DNA of 64,000 bases from positions 1-64,000 of the forward strand of contig NZ_JBIMSN010000138.1 in assembly GCF_043944905.1 (NCBI RefSeq). Direction: 5' to 3'. The position numbers were made by a program, and so were the translations under genes. The notes below the pieces were generated by a model. The model did no database searches and was not told the origin of the DNA. It saw nothing but the letters and a program-made list of their open reading frames with translations. The stretch's first letter is position 1. The number at the start of each line of letters is the position of its first letter. The DNA comes from Antrihabitans spumae. Its GTDB lineage: Bacteria > Actinomycetota > Actinomycetes > Mycobacteriales > Mycobacteriaceae. Shown here in pieces: positions 8,998 through 19,936 of the stretch.

Positions 8998-9036
8998 TGT
9001 GCTTCGGTCGTGTGCCGAAGGCTCAGAGCAGCACTG

Positions 9037-10674
<1,638 letters not shown>

Positions 10675-10759
10675 CGATTAAGGCTCCTCGGTGTGTGTGA
10701 CGCACGCCTCGTGAATATTGCCAGTGACCCCCACCCCCCGCCATACCCCACCCCGGTCG

Positions 10760-11905
10760 CTATCGAACACGACGGGCGGCCGCCGCTGCCGCTGCAACGA
10801 GTGTTCGCGGATCGGCAAACCCGGCGGATCGGAATGCCGCTGTGACAGCGTGGTCGATCGCAGCGACGTCGGCCACCTCGACCAGCGCGATGACGCTACC
10901 TCCGAAACCACCTCCGACCAGGCGAGCACCGTGGGCGCCCGCTGCGGTCGCGACGTCGACCGCGGTGTCGAGTTCGGGCGTGGAGACCTCGAAATCGTCG
11001 CGGAGCGAGGCATGCCCCGCGGCGAGCATCGGCCCGATGATGCGAGGGTCCGCGCGTGTTGTCAGCGCATCCGCGATTGCGAGCACCCGAGCACTTTCGG
11101 TGACGACGTGTCGTGCTCTGCGCTCGAGCAGGGTTGGCAGTCCGGCCAGATCGTCGGTGTTGGTCACCTCCCGCAGCGACCCGACGCCGAGCAGCGCCGC
11201 GGCCCGTTCGCATTCCGATCGGCGCTCGGCGTAGGCGCCCGCGGCGAGTTCGTGTTTGGTCATCGTGTCGATGATCAACAGTGCAAGTCCTCGCTCGGCA
11301 AGATCGAACGGCACCTGCGTGCGGTGATCGTCGGCGAAGTCGAGAAGCATCGCGTGGCCCGTCGTGCAGTGCATCGCCGCGGACTGGTCGAGTTTCCCGG
11401 TCGGTGCGCCGACGTAGAAGTTCTCGGCCGTGTGCGCTATGTCGACGAGTTCTTCGCGCGTAGTGCCGAGGGAAAACAGATCCGAGACGGCAAGCGCGAC
11501 AGAACATTCGACTGCGGCGGAAGACGAGACACCCGCCCCGATCGGCAAATCGCTGTCGAGCAGTAGGTCGATACCTCCGATCGAGTGACCGCGGCGCACG
11601 AACTCGTGCACGACGCCGAGCGGATACCGTGCCCAGCCGTCGATGTTCGCAAGCCCGAGTTCCGCGATCGACGCGTCGACGACTTCACCCGGATACTGCT
11701 GCGATGCCACGCGTACCCGGTCGCCGGCTCGAACCGCGGCGTAGCAGCGCACAACTTGGGGCAGCGCGATAGGAAGTGCGTAACCGCGGTTGTAGTCGGT
11801 GTGCTCGCCGATCAGATTGACCCGGCCGGGAGCGTCCCACCTGCCATCGGCACTGTCGCTGAACGCCGCCGCGAAGGCAGCGGCCGCTTCGGGATCCGAG
11901 GTCAT
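10760..11905 (-). CDS. galK: Galactokinase
   Basis: A 381-residue GHMP kinase that phosphorylates galactose at C1 with ATP, the first step of the Leloir pathway. The galactokinase signature GRVNLIGEHTDYN is at residues 28-40, the GHMP ATP-binding motif GAGVSSSAAVE at about 118-128, and the C-terminal GGGFGGSVIALV motif near 340. Length is normal for the family. The start ATG overlaps the galT stop by four bases (ATGA), so the two genes are translationally coupled. No galE or galactose transporter is nearby. Confidence 0.95.
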   Translation of the reverse strand: MTSDPEAAAAFAAAFSDSADGRWDAPGRVNLIGEHTDYNRGYALPIALPQVVRCYAAVRAGDRVRVASQQYPGEVVDASIAELGLANIDGWARYPLGVVHEFVRRGHSIGGIDLLLDSDLPIGAGVSSSAAVECSVALAVSDLFSLGTTREELVDIAHTAENFYVGAPTGKLDQSAAMHCTTGHAMLLDFADDHRTQVPFDLAERGLALLIIDTMTKHELAAGAYAERRSECERAAALLGVGSLREVTNTDDLAGLPTLLERRARHVVTESARVLAIADALTTRADPRIIGPMLAAGHASLRDDFEVSTPELDTAVDVATAAGAHGARLVGGGFGGSVIALVEVADVAAIDHAVTAAFRSAGFADPRTLVAAAAAAARRVR

Positions 11906-12993
11906 GGCGTCACCGCGCGAAGTTCGGCTGCGACGTTCTCCGGTGTCGTGTCACTGATGAAAACGCCCATACCCGATTCTGCGCCTGCCAGATATTTGAG
12001 CTTTCCCGGCGCGCGCCGAATCGAGAAGATCTGCAGATGCAGCCACCAGAAGTCCTCCGCACCCTTCGGCGCCTGATTCCACGCAGCGATATACGGCATC
12101 GGCTCGTCGAAACGCCGCTCGAATCGACCGAGTACATCGAGATACAACTCGGCGAAACGGGTGCGCGCGTGGTCGTCGAGTTCTGGAATGTCTGCGACGC
12201 GGCGATTCGGAAACAACAACACCTCGTACGGCCAGCGCGCAGCGGTCGGCACGAATGCCGTCCATTCGTCGTTCGCGCACACAACTCGTACACCGGAGTC
12301 CCGCTCGGCCGCGAACATATCGCCGAACAGATTGCGGTTGTGCTCGTCGCGATAACGCCGTGCGTTGGCTTCGATCTTTGTCGCACGTGGACTGGTGAAC
12401 GGAAGCGCATAAATTTGTCCGTGCGGGTGCGACAAGGTCACCCCGATCTCTGCGCCGAAGTTCTCGAAACAGAACACCTGCGATATCGCGGGCATCGCCC
12501 GCAGCGCCGTGGTCCGTTCCGCGAGCACATCGATCACCATGCGGGTGCGCTCGACGCCGAGTTGCGCGGAGGTCGTGTCGTGTTCGCTCGAGAAGCACAC
12601 CACCTCGGACCTGCCGGACTTTTCTGTCGGGCTGGTTGGCGCCGAACCAGCGACGTGGTCGGCGAGGGCGGACGAGTCGGTCGATACGCCGGGGAGGGCA
12701 GCAAAGCGGTTTTCGAAAACGACAACCTCGTAGTCGGACGCCGGAATTTCCGTCGGACTGCCCGGGCGCGACGGGCACAGGGGACATTGTGTCCGGTCCG
12801 GCAGTTGTGTTCGGGTTTGGCGGTGTGCGGCGATTACGACCCATTCCCCGAGAAGGCGATCGAATCGTATTTCGGAATTGACATTGCGATCCGGCAATTG
12901 CCTGACATCGATCGAATCGGGGCGCGTGTGTTGGACCGCGTCGAAATAGAGAATCTCACGTCCGTCCGCCAACCTCCGACCAGTCCGAATCAT
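11902..12993 (-). CDS. galT: Galactose-1-phosphate uridylyltransferase
   Basis: About 363 residues. The enzyme exchanges UMP between UDP-glucose and galactose-1-phosphate through a uridylyl-histidine intermediate. The active-site motif SHPHGQIYALPF near residue 180 has the HPH catalytic histidine. CPLCPSRPG near residue 75 resembles the zinc-binding Cys pair, and WWLHLQIF near the C-terminus is family-typical. ATG 12993 is favoured because AAAGGA sits nine bases upstream; ATG 13002 would put that site too close. It is the first gene of the galT-galK pair and is divergent from the PAS protein. Confidence 0.93.
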   Translation of the reverse strand: MIRTGRRLADGREILYFDAVQHTRPDSIDVRQLPDRNVNSEIRFDRLLGEWVVIAAHRQTRTQLPDRTQCPLCPSRPGSPTEIPASDYEVVVFENRFAALPGVSTDSSALADHVAGSAPTSPTEKSGRSEVVCFSSEHDTTSAQLGVERTRMVIDVLAERTTALRAMPAISQVFCFENFGAEIGVTLSHPHGQIYALPFTSPRATKIEANARRYRDEHNRNLFGDMFAAERDSGVRVVCANDEWTAFVPTAARWPYEVLLFPNRRVADIPELDDHARTRFAELYLDVLGRFERRFDEPMPYIAAWNQAPKGAEDFWWLHLQIFSIRRAPGKLKYLAGAESGMGVFISDTTPENVAAELRAVTP

Positions 12994-13151
12994 TCTTCGC
13001 ATTCCTTTCGGACCTGTTTCTTCCAGTCATGGGTGACGTAACAAGTTGTACAGTCGACCACATAAAGGAGCTGGACACCGAACGTGTTCAATCGTGCAGT
13101 ACGCGGCGAGTCTCGCGGCCGAATGCACCATCGCAGCAAGGACCCGACATC

Positions 13152-13562
13152 GTGCGCGAGCGTAGAGGACCACATCCGGATACACCGCAGGGCTACCTCG
13201 CGCAGCTGCCCGCACTCGTCCTGCTCGACAGACTCCCAGTCCCTCTGCTTGCCGTCAGCTACGACGGTGTGATCGTGCATGCCAATCCCGCATTCGAAGA
13301 GATGCTCGGCTACGAGACAACGGTGTTGCACGACCAACCGATCGAGACCGTCATGGAGACTGCGGACGCACCTCGGACCGCGACGAGCAGCCTTATGTGC
13401 GGCCACCGTGGGCGCGTCATCACGCTGCGGCACGTCGACGGCTCGGCTGTGCGCGCGGTGGCGAGCGAGTCGGTGTTGATGCGGAAGGACGACCCGCTCT
13501 CGCTGGTGGTGTTTCACGACATCACGGAGCAATTGTGGATGGCGGGCGCCGACCATCTCTAG
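13152..13562 (+). CDS. PAS-domain sensory protein (stand-alone)
   Basis: About 136 residues, essentially one PAS domain (GYLAQLPALVLLDRLPVP, then VIVHANPAFEEMLGYE). The C-terminal PAC-like segment ends in VVFHDITEQLW. The start chosen is GTG 13152, which has AAGGA nine bases upstream; the same frame stays open to 13029. There is no output domain, so it may act as a small signal-binding partner. It lies 195 bp upstream of the flavohaemoglobin on the same strand, which suggests a shared oxygen/redox or nitric-oxide theme. Ligand unknown. Confidence 0.65.
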   Translation: MRERRGPHPDTPQGYLAQLPALVLLDRLPVPLLAVSYDGVIVHANPAFEEMLGYETTVLHDQPIETVMETADAPRTATSSLMCGHRGRVITLRHVDGSAVRAVASESVLMRKDDPLSLVVFHDITEQLWMAGADHL

Positions 13563-13757
13563 ACATTCCAGACATTCCAGGCCATCGGACTGATTGGTTT
13601 GTTACTCCGACCGAGTATCGAAAAGGTCACGAATGTGTCACACTCTTACTTGGGTGTGGCATAGGCCACTCCCGCGCGTCGAGTAACGGTGGACGTCCGG
13701 GGGATCGCGCCACCCACACCGCCCATGTGGGTGATCGAGCGCGGAACGGGGTTAACA
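13561..13757. other. Intergenic region upstream of the flavohaemoglobin, with short repeats
   Basis: It begins with two tandem copies of AGACATTCC (13561-13578) and contains GTGTCACAC around 13634, an imperfect inverted repeat. I cannot assign either to a known regulator; a promoter for the globin gene is expected here. Confidence 0.4.
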
Positions 13758-14921
13758 ATGGACTCGCAAACTATCTCTCTGGTCCGGACGACTTTCAAAG
13801 CTGTCGCGGCGGTCGACGGCGGCCCCGAACGGCTGACCAGCTCGTTCTACGCGACGCTCTTCACCGACTACCCCGAGGCGCGCGACTTCTTTCCCGCAGC
13901 CATGGAGACTCAGCGCGACCGTCTCCTTCGCGCGCTCGCCTACGTGGTCGATCGCTTGGAAGATCCGGACACGCTGCTGCCGTTCCTCGCCCAACTCGGA
14001 CGCGATCACCGTAAGTACGGCACCCAGGCCGCGCACTACACCGCGGTCGGGCTCTCGCTGATCAAGGCGCTCAGGAACTTCGCGGGCGCAGAGATCTGGA
14101 CCGACGACGTCGACAAGGCGTGGAACGACGCGATCGGCGTCATCGCGTCGACCATGATCGGTGCCGCGGACGACGACACCAACCCCGCGGTCTGGGGTGG
14201 AACGGTGATCGAGAACCGCAGGGTGCTCCGCAATCTGTCCGTCATCAGGCTGAAGCTCAACCAACCGATGGACTATCGCGCCGGTCAGTACGTAAGTGTG
14301 CAGATCCCGTCACGGCCCCGGATGTGGCGCTACATGTCGCCTGCCAATCCCGCGAACCGCGACGGCATCGTCGAATTCCATGTGCGTGGGGTCACCGGCG
14401 GCTGGGTAAGCCCGTCGATGGTCGGCCACACGAGTGTGGGCGAGCAATGGCTGCTCGGTTCACCGCTAGGCGCACTCGGCGTACCGGCGAATCCGGCCCG
14501 CGACCTGCTGATGATCGGTTGCGGAACCGGCATCGCTCCCCTGCGCGCCCAGGTTCTCGAACTGGCCGAATGGACGACGAGCCGAAGGGTGCACCTGTTC
14601 GTCGGTGGCCATCACCCCTGCGACCTGTACGACCTCGAAGCGCTCTGGGAACTACAGCTCGACAACCCTTGGCTCACAGTCACACCCGTCACCGAGAGCG
14701 AAGACAACCCGTGGTGGCACGTCGACGATTTCCGAAACGCGCCGGCGGGCATGTCGACTCGCTTGACCGGCCAGATCGGCAAAGTCGTTGCCAGCCTTGG
14801 TTCTTGGGAAGACCGTGACATCCAGATCGCCGGATCGCCGTCGATGATCCAAACGACGAAATTCAGATTGATGGCAGGCGGAACTCCGACGGAGAACATT
14901 CGTCACGATCCGCTGTACTGA
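13758..14921 (+). CDS. Flavohaemoglobin-like globin/FAD-NAD(P)H oxidoreductase (type II-like)
   Basis: A 387-residue protein. The N-terminal globin domain covers residues 1-135, with a likely B10 Tyr in SSFYATLF, a CD1-region FFP and proximal His in LGRDHRKYG. A ferredoxin-reductase domain covers residues 150-385, with RAGQYVSVQIP, the unusual flavin-site segment WRYMSPANP instead of RxYS, and the NAD-binding GCGTGIAPLRA. Classical flavohaemoglobins are NO dioxygenases. The altered FAD site and long C-terminal segment recall mycobacterial type II flavohaemoglobins, some of which use other electron donors. ATG 13758 is the likely start. A PAS protein precedes it. Confidence 0.82.
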   Translation: MDSQTISLVRTTFKAVAAVDGGPERLTSSFYATLFTDYPEARDFFPAAMETQRDRLLRALAYVVDRLEDPDTLLPFLAQLGRDHRKYGTQAAHYTAVGLSLIKALRNFAGAEIWTDDVDKAWNDAIGVIASTMIGAADDDTNPAVWGGTVIENRRVLRNLSVIRLKLNQPMDYRAGQYVSVQIPSRPRMWRYMSPANPANRDGIVEFHVRGVTGGWVSPSMVGHTSVGEQWLLGSPLGALGVPANPARDLLMIGCGTGIAPLRAQVLELAEWTTSRRVHLFVGGHHPCDLYDLEALWELQLDNPWLTVTPVTESEDNPWWHVDDFRNAPAGMSTRLTGQIGKVVASLGSWEDRDIQIAGSPSMIQTTKFRLMAGGTPTENIRHDPLY

Positions 14922-15032
14922 GCGGGAGCAATCGAGCAAGGCCACTGCCTGCGCCCCGGCTCCTTTGATCTTGGTCCGGGACCCGCGCCTTCGTGCGACG
15001 ATACGTTCGACTTCTCGCACCAGGAGGCGCCG

Positions 15033-16439
15033 ATGTCGGATGCGTTGTCACCCATGGACAGATCGTCGCTGGTCGGCGAGGCAGGGCCGGTCAACATGAC
15101 GATCGGCAGCCTGGTCTTCATCGAGCGCGGGTCCGGCGTCGACTACGACGCGATCTGCCAAAGGTTCCGCGAGCGAATACATCTCGTGCCGCGCTGCCGC
15201 CAACGCCTCGACGAAGGTCGGACCGGACTGTCGAACGCCGTGTGGGTCGACGACGAGAATTTCGACGTCGAATGGCACATCCGAACCTCAGCGCTTCCCT
15301 CCCCTGGCGGCCGTGCCGAACTTATGCGCCAGGTCGGCAACGAGATGTCGCGCCGCCTCGACCGATCCCGCCCGCTCTGGGAACTGCATCTGATCGAAGG
15401 GTCGGCCGACGGGCGGTTGGCGTTGCTGATCAAGATGCATCACGCGCTCGTCGACGGTAGCTCGGCCCTCGGCATCGGGATGGTCGTCCTCGACCTCGGC
15501 CCGGAAGCCGAAGCGGTGGAACCGGTCCCGACCACCGAGGAGGAGCGACCCGGTCTGCTCGCGAGGCAGGCGCGGCGGTTCACTCTCAAACCACTGTCGA
15601 AGGCTCAGGCACTCGTCGTCGAAGGCACGTCACGCGTGCTGGAGACATCACCGATTATCGCGGCGGCCGACCTGCGCGAGGCCGGCCAGGTGTTGCGGGA
15701 ATTGCTCAGAAGTCGCGAACCTGCGGTCGCAACGCCGTTCAATCACACGATCAGCGCGAACCGATCCTACGAATGCACCTCGGCGCCTTTGGATTTGCTC
15801 AAGGCGATCAGCACGGCGACCGGACACACGATCAACGACGTATTGCTGACGATCGTGTCGGGAATGGTCGCGGAATACCTCGACGCAGCAGGGGTGGACC
15901 CGGCTTCGCTGGAACGTGAACCGACGACACTGGTTCCGGTGAGCATCCGCCGCGAAGGTGATGTCGGCGGCAACCGGATATCGGTGGTGATAGTCGAACT
16001 GCCGGTGAGCGAGCCGGATCCGTTGCAACGCATCGCCATGATCTCGGGGCGAATGGACGAGTTGAAGAGTGCAAGCGGCGTCATGGCCGGTGCGATCTTC
16101 GTCGTCGCAGGCGGTATGGCACCGCCGTTGTTGTCACCTGCGTTGACCACCGTGCTCAGTGTCGGTATCGACTTTCCGTCCCACAACCTGGTCGTCTCCA
16201 ACGTGCCCGGTCCAACCGCTCCCCTGTACCTCAACGGTTCTCGGGTCCTCGAGATGTATCCGATCGTGCCGCTCAACCCGTCCGATCAGGGACTCAACGT
16301 CGGCGCGTTCTCCTACGACGGCACCGTGTACTTCGGGTTCCACGCGGACCGCGAGCTCGATCCTCCGGTCGAACGAGCGCGACAGGCGTTCGAGAATTCG
16401 CTTGCAGCGCTGGCGGCCGCCGCCGGGGTTCCGAGCTAG
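15033..16439 (+). CDS. Wax ester synthase/diacylglycerol acyltransferase (WS/DGAT)
   Basis: A 468-residue member of the WS/DGAT family, which transfers acyl-CoA to fatty alcohol or diacylglycerol to make wax esters or triacylglycerol at the membrane/lipid-body surface. The catalytic motif HHALVDGSS (HHxxxDG) is at about residues 136-144. The C-terminal half has the family-typical VSNVPGPTAPLYLNG and GLNVGAFSYDG. The start ATG follows GGAGG at a 7-base spacing. Storage-lipid synthesis is common in Rhodococcus-like organisms and fits the many fatty-acid genes nearby. It is transcribed alone. Confidence 0.92.
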   Translation: MSDALSPMDRSSLVGEAGPVNMTIGSLVFIERGSGVDYDAICQRFRERIHLVPRCRQRLDEGRTGLSNAVWVDDENFDVEWHIRTSALPSPGGRAELMRQVGNEMSRRLDRSRPLWELHLIEGSADGRLALLIKMHHALVDGSSALGIGMVVLDLGPEAEAVEPVPTTEEERPGLLARQARRFTLKPLSKAQALVVEGTSRVLETSPIIAAADLREAGQVLRELLRSREPAVATPFNHTISANRSYECTSAPLDLLKAISTATGHTINDVLLTIVSGMVAEYLDAAGVDPASLEREPTTLVPVSIRREGDVGGNRISVVIVELPVSEPDPLQRIAMISGRMDELKSASGVMAGAIFVVAGGMAPPLLSPALTTVLSVGIDFPSHNLVVSNVPGPTAPLYLNGSRVLEMYPIVPLNPSDQGLNVGAFSYDGTVYFGFHADRELDPPVERARQAFENSLAALAAAAGVPS

Positions 16440-16474
16440 TCGATCTGTGTAGCTCTCTCGCCGACCACGTGCGC

Positions 16475-16954
16475 TCAGGTCTTCCGGGGCGCAGCGCCAC
16501 CCAGTTCTTCGTAGTGCGCACGCATGGACTCGATGAGTGCCACAAAAACGCGATGCGCGGTTGCAAGGTCGGCATCGGGCAGGTCCGCCAGAGCCATGCG
16601 GGTACGCACACCGAGTGGCGTGAAGAACCCCCGCGCAACCTCCATGCCGTGATCGTCGTATCGGAGGATCACTTTTCTTCTGTCCGATGCGTCTGCTTCG
16701 CGTCGAATATGGCCCGAGGTGATCATGCGTTCGACCAGATAGGTCATCGCGGCAGAGGACATCCCGAGCAGGCGGGCAAGATCGCCCGCCGTCAGGGGCG
16801 CGCCCTCCACATCGGCGACCATGATGTGCAGCAGGGCTCGAAAGTCGTTGGCACGCAGATCGTGTTGGGCGGCGAAGACCTGGCCTATCTGTTCGGACAC
16901 CGCCGCCATGGCACGAACGTCGGCTGAAATATCCGTCACCAGCGATTCGCGCAC
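16475..16954 (-). CDS. MarR family transcriptional regulator
   Basis: A 159-residue winged-helix protein. The helix-turn-helix region is LTAGDLARLLGMSSAAMTYLVERM and the wing is READASDRRKVILRYDDHG. Length and layout are typical for MarR dimers that bind short AT-rich palindromes and are released by small ligands. It is divergent from the MMPL transporter, with a near-palindrome at 17028-17046 between them, so control of itself and the MMPL-lipocalin pair is likely. Confidence 0.88.
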   Translation of the reverse strand: MRESLVTDISADVRAMAAVSEQIGQVFAAQHDLRANDFRALLHIMVADVEGAPLTAGDLARLLGMSSAAMTYLVERMITSGHIRREADASDRRKVILRYDDHGMEVARGFFTPLGVRTRMALADLPDADLATAHRVFVALIESMRAHYEELGGAAPRKT

Positions 16955-17027
16955 TGCGTCACCGTCCCTCCTGTTTCACGCGCAAGACTAGCGCCTGCAC
17001 CGCTTACGGTCTCACATGATGATTAAT

Positions 17028-17046
17028 TTGCTTAATATTTAAGTAA
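17028..17046. promoter_or_regulatory. Candidate MarR operator
   Basis: TTGCTTAATATTTAAGTAA is a 19-bp near-palindrome (7 of 9 arm positions match) in an otherwise GC-rich sequence. It lies 18 bp before the MMPL start, in the shared region with the marR gene, and size and AT content fit MarR sites. Confidence 0.65.
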
Positions 17047-17063
17047 ATGAGATTCTTTCAGCC

Positions 17064-19178
17064 ATGGGCAATCGCACCTCCCCCTGGGACGTAGTAGCGG
17101 CAGCAGTGACCGGACGCAGGTCCTGGGCGATACTGATCGCGCTTCTCGTGCTGACCGGCGCGCTCATCGGCGGGATCGGCGCCAACGACTCCGCGGGTCA
17201 GTCGCCGACGTCACTGCCGACGTCGGCCGATTCCGCCTTCGTCGACGACGCGCTCGAACAGTTCCCGAACTCGGCCGTCGCACCTGTTGTTCTTGTGGTC
17301 AGCCGGTCCGACGGCGGCGAACTCACCGATCCGGATCTTGCCTCCGCCGCCGCGGCCCGCGATCGTATGCGCGCCGTCGATCGATCCGTCGATCCGGCAT
17401 TGGACGTCGCGGCGGTCCCACTGGAGACGGCGCCCGACAAGCGAGCCGCTATCACACCGGTCCTGATCGATGCCGAGCTGTCCGGCTTCGACCTCAGCGA
17501 CCTGGTCACCGAACTTCGTTCTGCGGCAACAGAAAATCAGCCAAACGATCTGACCATGCAGGTCACCGGCGGACCCGCCTTCGGTGCGGATATCGCGAAC
17601 TCGTTCTCCGGTGCCAACGTGACATTGCTCGGCGTAACCGCTCTGGTCGTCGCGGCGCTGCTGATCGTCACCTATCGGTCGCCGATTCTCTGGCTGGTGC
17701 CCCTGATCGTCGTCGGGGTCGCCGATCGCCTCGCATCCAGTATCGGCACCGCCCTTGCGCAGCTCACCGGAGTCAGTTTCGACGGCTCGACTACGGGCAT
17801 CACGAGCGTGCTGGTCTTCGGCGCGGGGACCAACTATGCGCTCCTGCTTGTGTCCCGCTATCGCGAAGAACTGCGGCATGAAGCCGACCATCGAACCGCG
17901 CTGCGTCATGCCGTGCGCCGCGCTGGGCCGGCGATCGTCGCAAGCAATGCCACCGTGGTTCTCGCACTTCTGATCTTGCTGCTCGCCTCGGTACCGAGCA
18001 CTCGCAGCCTCGGAGCATGTGCGGCCGCCGGACTGATCGTCGCTGCGGTATTCGTGCTGTTCGCGCTTCCACCTGCGCTCGCACTGTGCGGAAAGAAGCT
18101 GTTCTGGCCCTACGTGCCTCGAATCGGCGACCGCGATACGACGACCGACGGCGTGTGGTTCCGCGTCGCTACAGGCGTTGCGCGGCGCCCGGCAACAGTT
18201 GCGGTCGCATCGATCGGCGCTCTCGCGGTGTGCGCTGTGGCCCTGCTCGGCACACAGATCGGGCTTTCGCAGAGCGACCAGTTCCGCGTCACCGCCGAAT
18301 CGGTCGATGGCTTGGACACTCTCGCGGCGCACTTTCCCGCCGGCCGCTCCGATCCGGCGGTTGTCGTCGCGCGAACGTCGGCGGCGGCGGACGTGCAGCG
18401 CGCGCTCGACTCGACCGCAGGCGTCGTCTCCGCCACCGAGGTCGGCCGCTCCGATACCGGCCTCACCCGATGGTCCGTCGTCACCACAGCGCCACCAGCG
18501 TCCGAATCCGCATTCGACGTCGTGACAGCGATGCGGTCGGAACTCGCGAACATTCCCGACGCCGACGCACTCGTTGGTGGTAGCGACGCCAAAGCATTGG
18601 ACACTCGTGACGCCGCCAGTAGAGACCGCAGCGTGGTGATACCTCTCATCCTCCTCGAGGTGCTCGCGGTGCTCGTCCTGCTCTTGCGTGCTCTCGCAGC
18701 GCCTTTGGTCCTGGTCGGGACAACGGTGCTCAGCGCGTTGGCCGCGCTCGGTATCGGCAGCTGGGTCAGCGCCAACGTCTTCGGATTTCCGGCACTCGAC
18801 ACCAACGTCCCGCTGTTCGCCTTCCTGTTCCTGGTCGCACTAGGCGTCGACTACACGATCTTCCTGGTGACCCGCGCACGCGAAGAAACACCGCCCCATG
18901 GCACCAGGACAGGAATCGTGCGGGCTGTCGCATCGACCGGCGCGGTGATCACAAGCGCGGGAATTGTGCTGGCGGCGGTGTTCTGCGTGCTCGGCGTACT
19001 CCCGCTGATCACCCTCACCCAGCTCGGTATCGTTGTCGGCCTTGGCATTCTGCTCGACACGTTCGTCGTTCGAACCGTCGTGGTTCCTGCCCTCTTCACC
19101 CTCATCGGTCCCCGCATCTGGTGGCCGAATTCGATCGATCCCGTTCCAACACAACGAGAAGGAGTTCGAGCAACGTGA
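17064..19178 (+). CDS. MMPL/RND family transporter
   Basis: A 704-residue transporter of the MMPL group of the RND superfamily. Two similar halves each have one N-terminal helix, an extracytoplasmic loop (about residues 40-180 and 400-530) and a five-helix bundle. The DY-type motif GVDYTIFLVTR in the second half is typical of the proton relay, and the first half has FGAGTNYALLLVSRYREE. MMPL proteins export lipids and siderophores to the cell envelope. The gene overlaps a secreted lipocalin gene by four bases and is divergent from a MarR regulator. The cargo is not known. Confidence 0.88.
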   Translation: MGNRTSPWDVVAAAVTGRRSWAILIALLVLTGALIGGIGANDSAGQSPTSLPTSADSAFVDDALEQFPNSAVAPVVLVVSRSDGGELTDPDLASAAAARDRMRAVDRSVDPALDVAAVPLETAPDKRAAITPVLIDAELSGFDLSDLVTELRSAATENQPNDLTMQVTGGPAFGADIANSFSGANVTLLGVTALVVAALLIVTYRSPILWLVPLIVVGVADRLASSIGTALAQLTGVSFDGSTTGITSVLVFGAGTNYALLLVSRYREELRHEADHRTALRHAVRRAGPAIVASNATVVLALLILLLASVPSTRSLGACAAAGLIVAAVFVLFALPPALALCGKKLFWPYVPRIGDRDTTTDGVWFRVATGVARRPATVAVASIGALAVCAVALLGTQIGLSQSDQFRVTAESVDGLDTLAAHFPAGRSDPAVVVARTSAAADVQRALDSTAGVVSATEVGRSDTGLTRWSVVTTAPPASESAFDVVTAMRSELANIPDADALVGGSDAKALDTRDAASRDRSVVIPLILLEVLAVLVLLLRALAAPLVLVGTTVLSALAALGIGSWVSANVFGFPALDTNVPLFAFLFLVALGVDYTIFLVTRAREETPPHGTRTGIVRAVASTGAVITSAGIVLAAVFCVLGVLPLITLTQLGIVVGLGILLDTFVVRTVVVPALFTLIGPRIWWPNSIDPVPTQREGVRAT

Positions 19179-19822
19179 ACCTGTCACCGAAAGTCGATTC
19201 AGCACAACGGTTTCGGCGCATTCGAGGGCTGGCCGTGGCCGGTGCCGTACTGATCGGTGCCGCGCTCGCTGCCGCCCCGACCGCCTCCGCAGCGCCGGGA
19301 ACGGCAGCGGGGCAACCACTTGCGCCGATAGCCTCGTTGAATGTCGAACGCTATCTTGGTGATTGGAATCAGGTAGCCGCCGTTCCCCAGCCGTTCAACC
19401 TGGTGTGTGCCCGCGACACGAAAGCCAACTACCAACTCATCGATCCGACCAACGTTCGGGTAGAGAACACCTGCACCACGTGGACAGGGCAGACCAATCG
19501 CATCGTCGGCAACGCGCGCGTCACCGACCCGATCACCAATGCACAACTGCACGTGAGCTTTCCGCAGATACCGCTGCAAAATTCCGCCGACGGACCGCCC
19601 AACTACATCGTCACCTACATCGCCGACGACTACTCGTGGGCACTGGTCGGTAACCCGGGCCGCTCCGCAGGTTTCGTCCTGTCGCGGTCGCCGGCTGTAG
19701 ACGCCGCGCAATGGCAGAAGATTCGATCGGTCGTAGAAGACCGCGGCTACAACTCGTGCCTCGTTCTCACCGCGCCGACGCCAGGCGGAGCCACCGACAT
19801 TCGGCCACTCTGCACTGTGTGA
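19175..19822 (+). CDS. Secreted lipocalin family protein
   Basis: A 215-residue protein with an N-terminal signal sequence (basic RFRRIRG, hydrophobic AVAGAVLIGAALAAA, cleavage near ASAAPG). A Blc-like lipocalin domain follows, with the hallmark VERYLGDWNQVAAVP, an internal YQLIDPTNVRVENTC and the C-terminal DRGYNSC. Lipocalins bind small hydrophobic molecules in a beta-barrel. The GTG start overlaps the MMPL stop (GTGA), with AAGGAG upstream, so it is co-translated with the transporter. A role as an extracytoplasmic lipid carrier is a reasonable inference. Confidence 0.85.
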   Translation: MNLSPKVDSAQRFRRIRGLAVAGAVLIGAALAAAPTASAAPGTAAGQPLAPIASLNVERYLGDWNQVAAVPQPFNLVCARDTKANYQLIDPTNVRVENTCTTWTGQTNRIVGNARVTDPITNAQLHVSFPQIPLQNSADGPPNYIVTYIADDYSWALVGNPGRSAGFVLSRSPAVDAAQWQKIRSVVEDRGYNSCLVLTAPTPGGATDIRPLCTV

Positions 19823-19936
19823 CCCGTAGTAACGGCGCCGGCCGTTCGGATGCTGTTTCCTCGTCGATCTCGAGTTGGTTCACGGCACGGCATCGGCGGT
19901 CGCTAGGTTGACGGCACAGTCGACCGAAGGACAGCG

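Noticed and set aside
13084..13272. Short ORF starting at GTG 13084 after AAAGGAG
   Set aside because: Its product has no family features and overlaps the PAS frame. The PAS start at 13152 has its own ribosome site.
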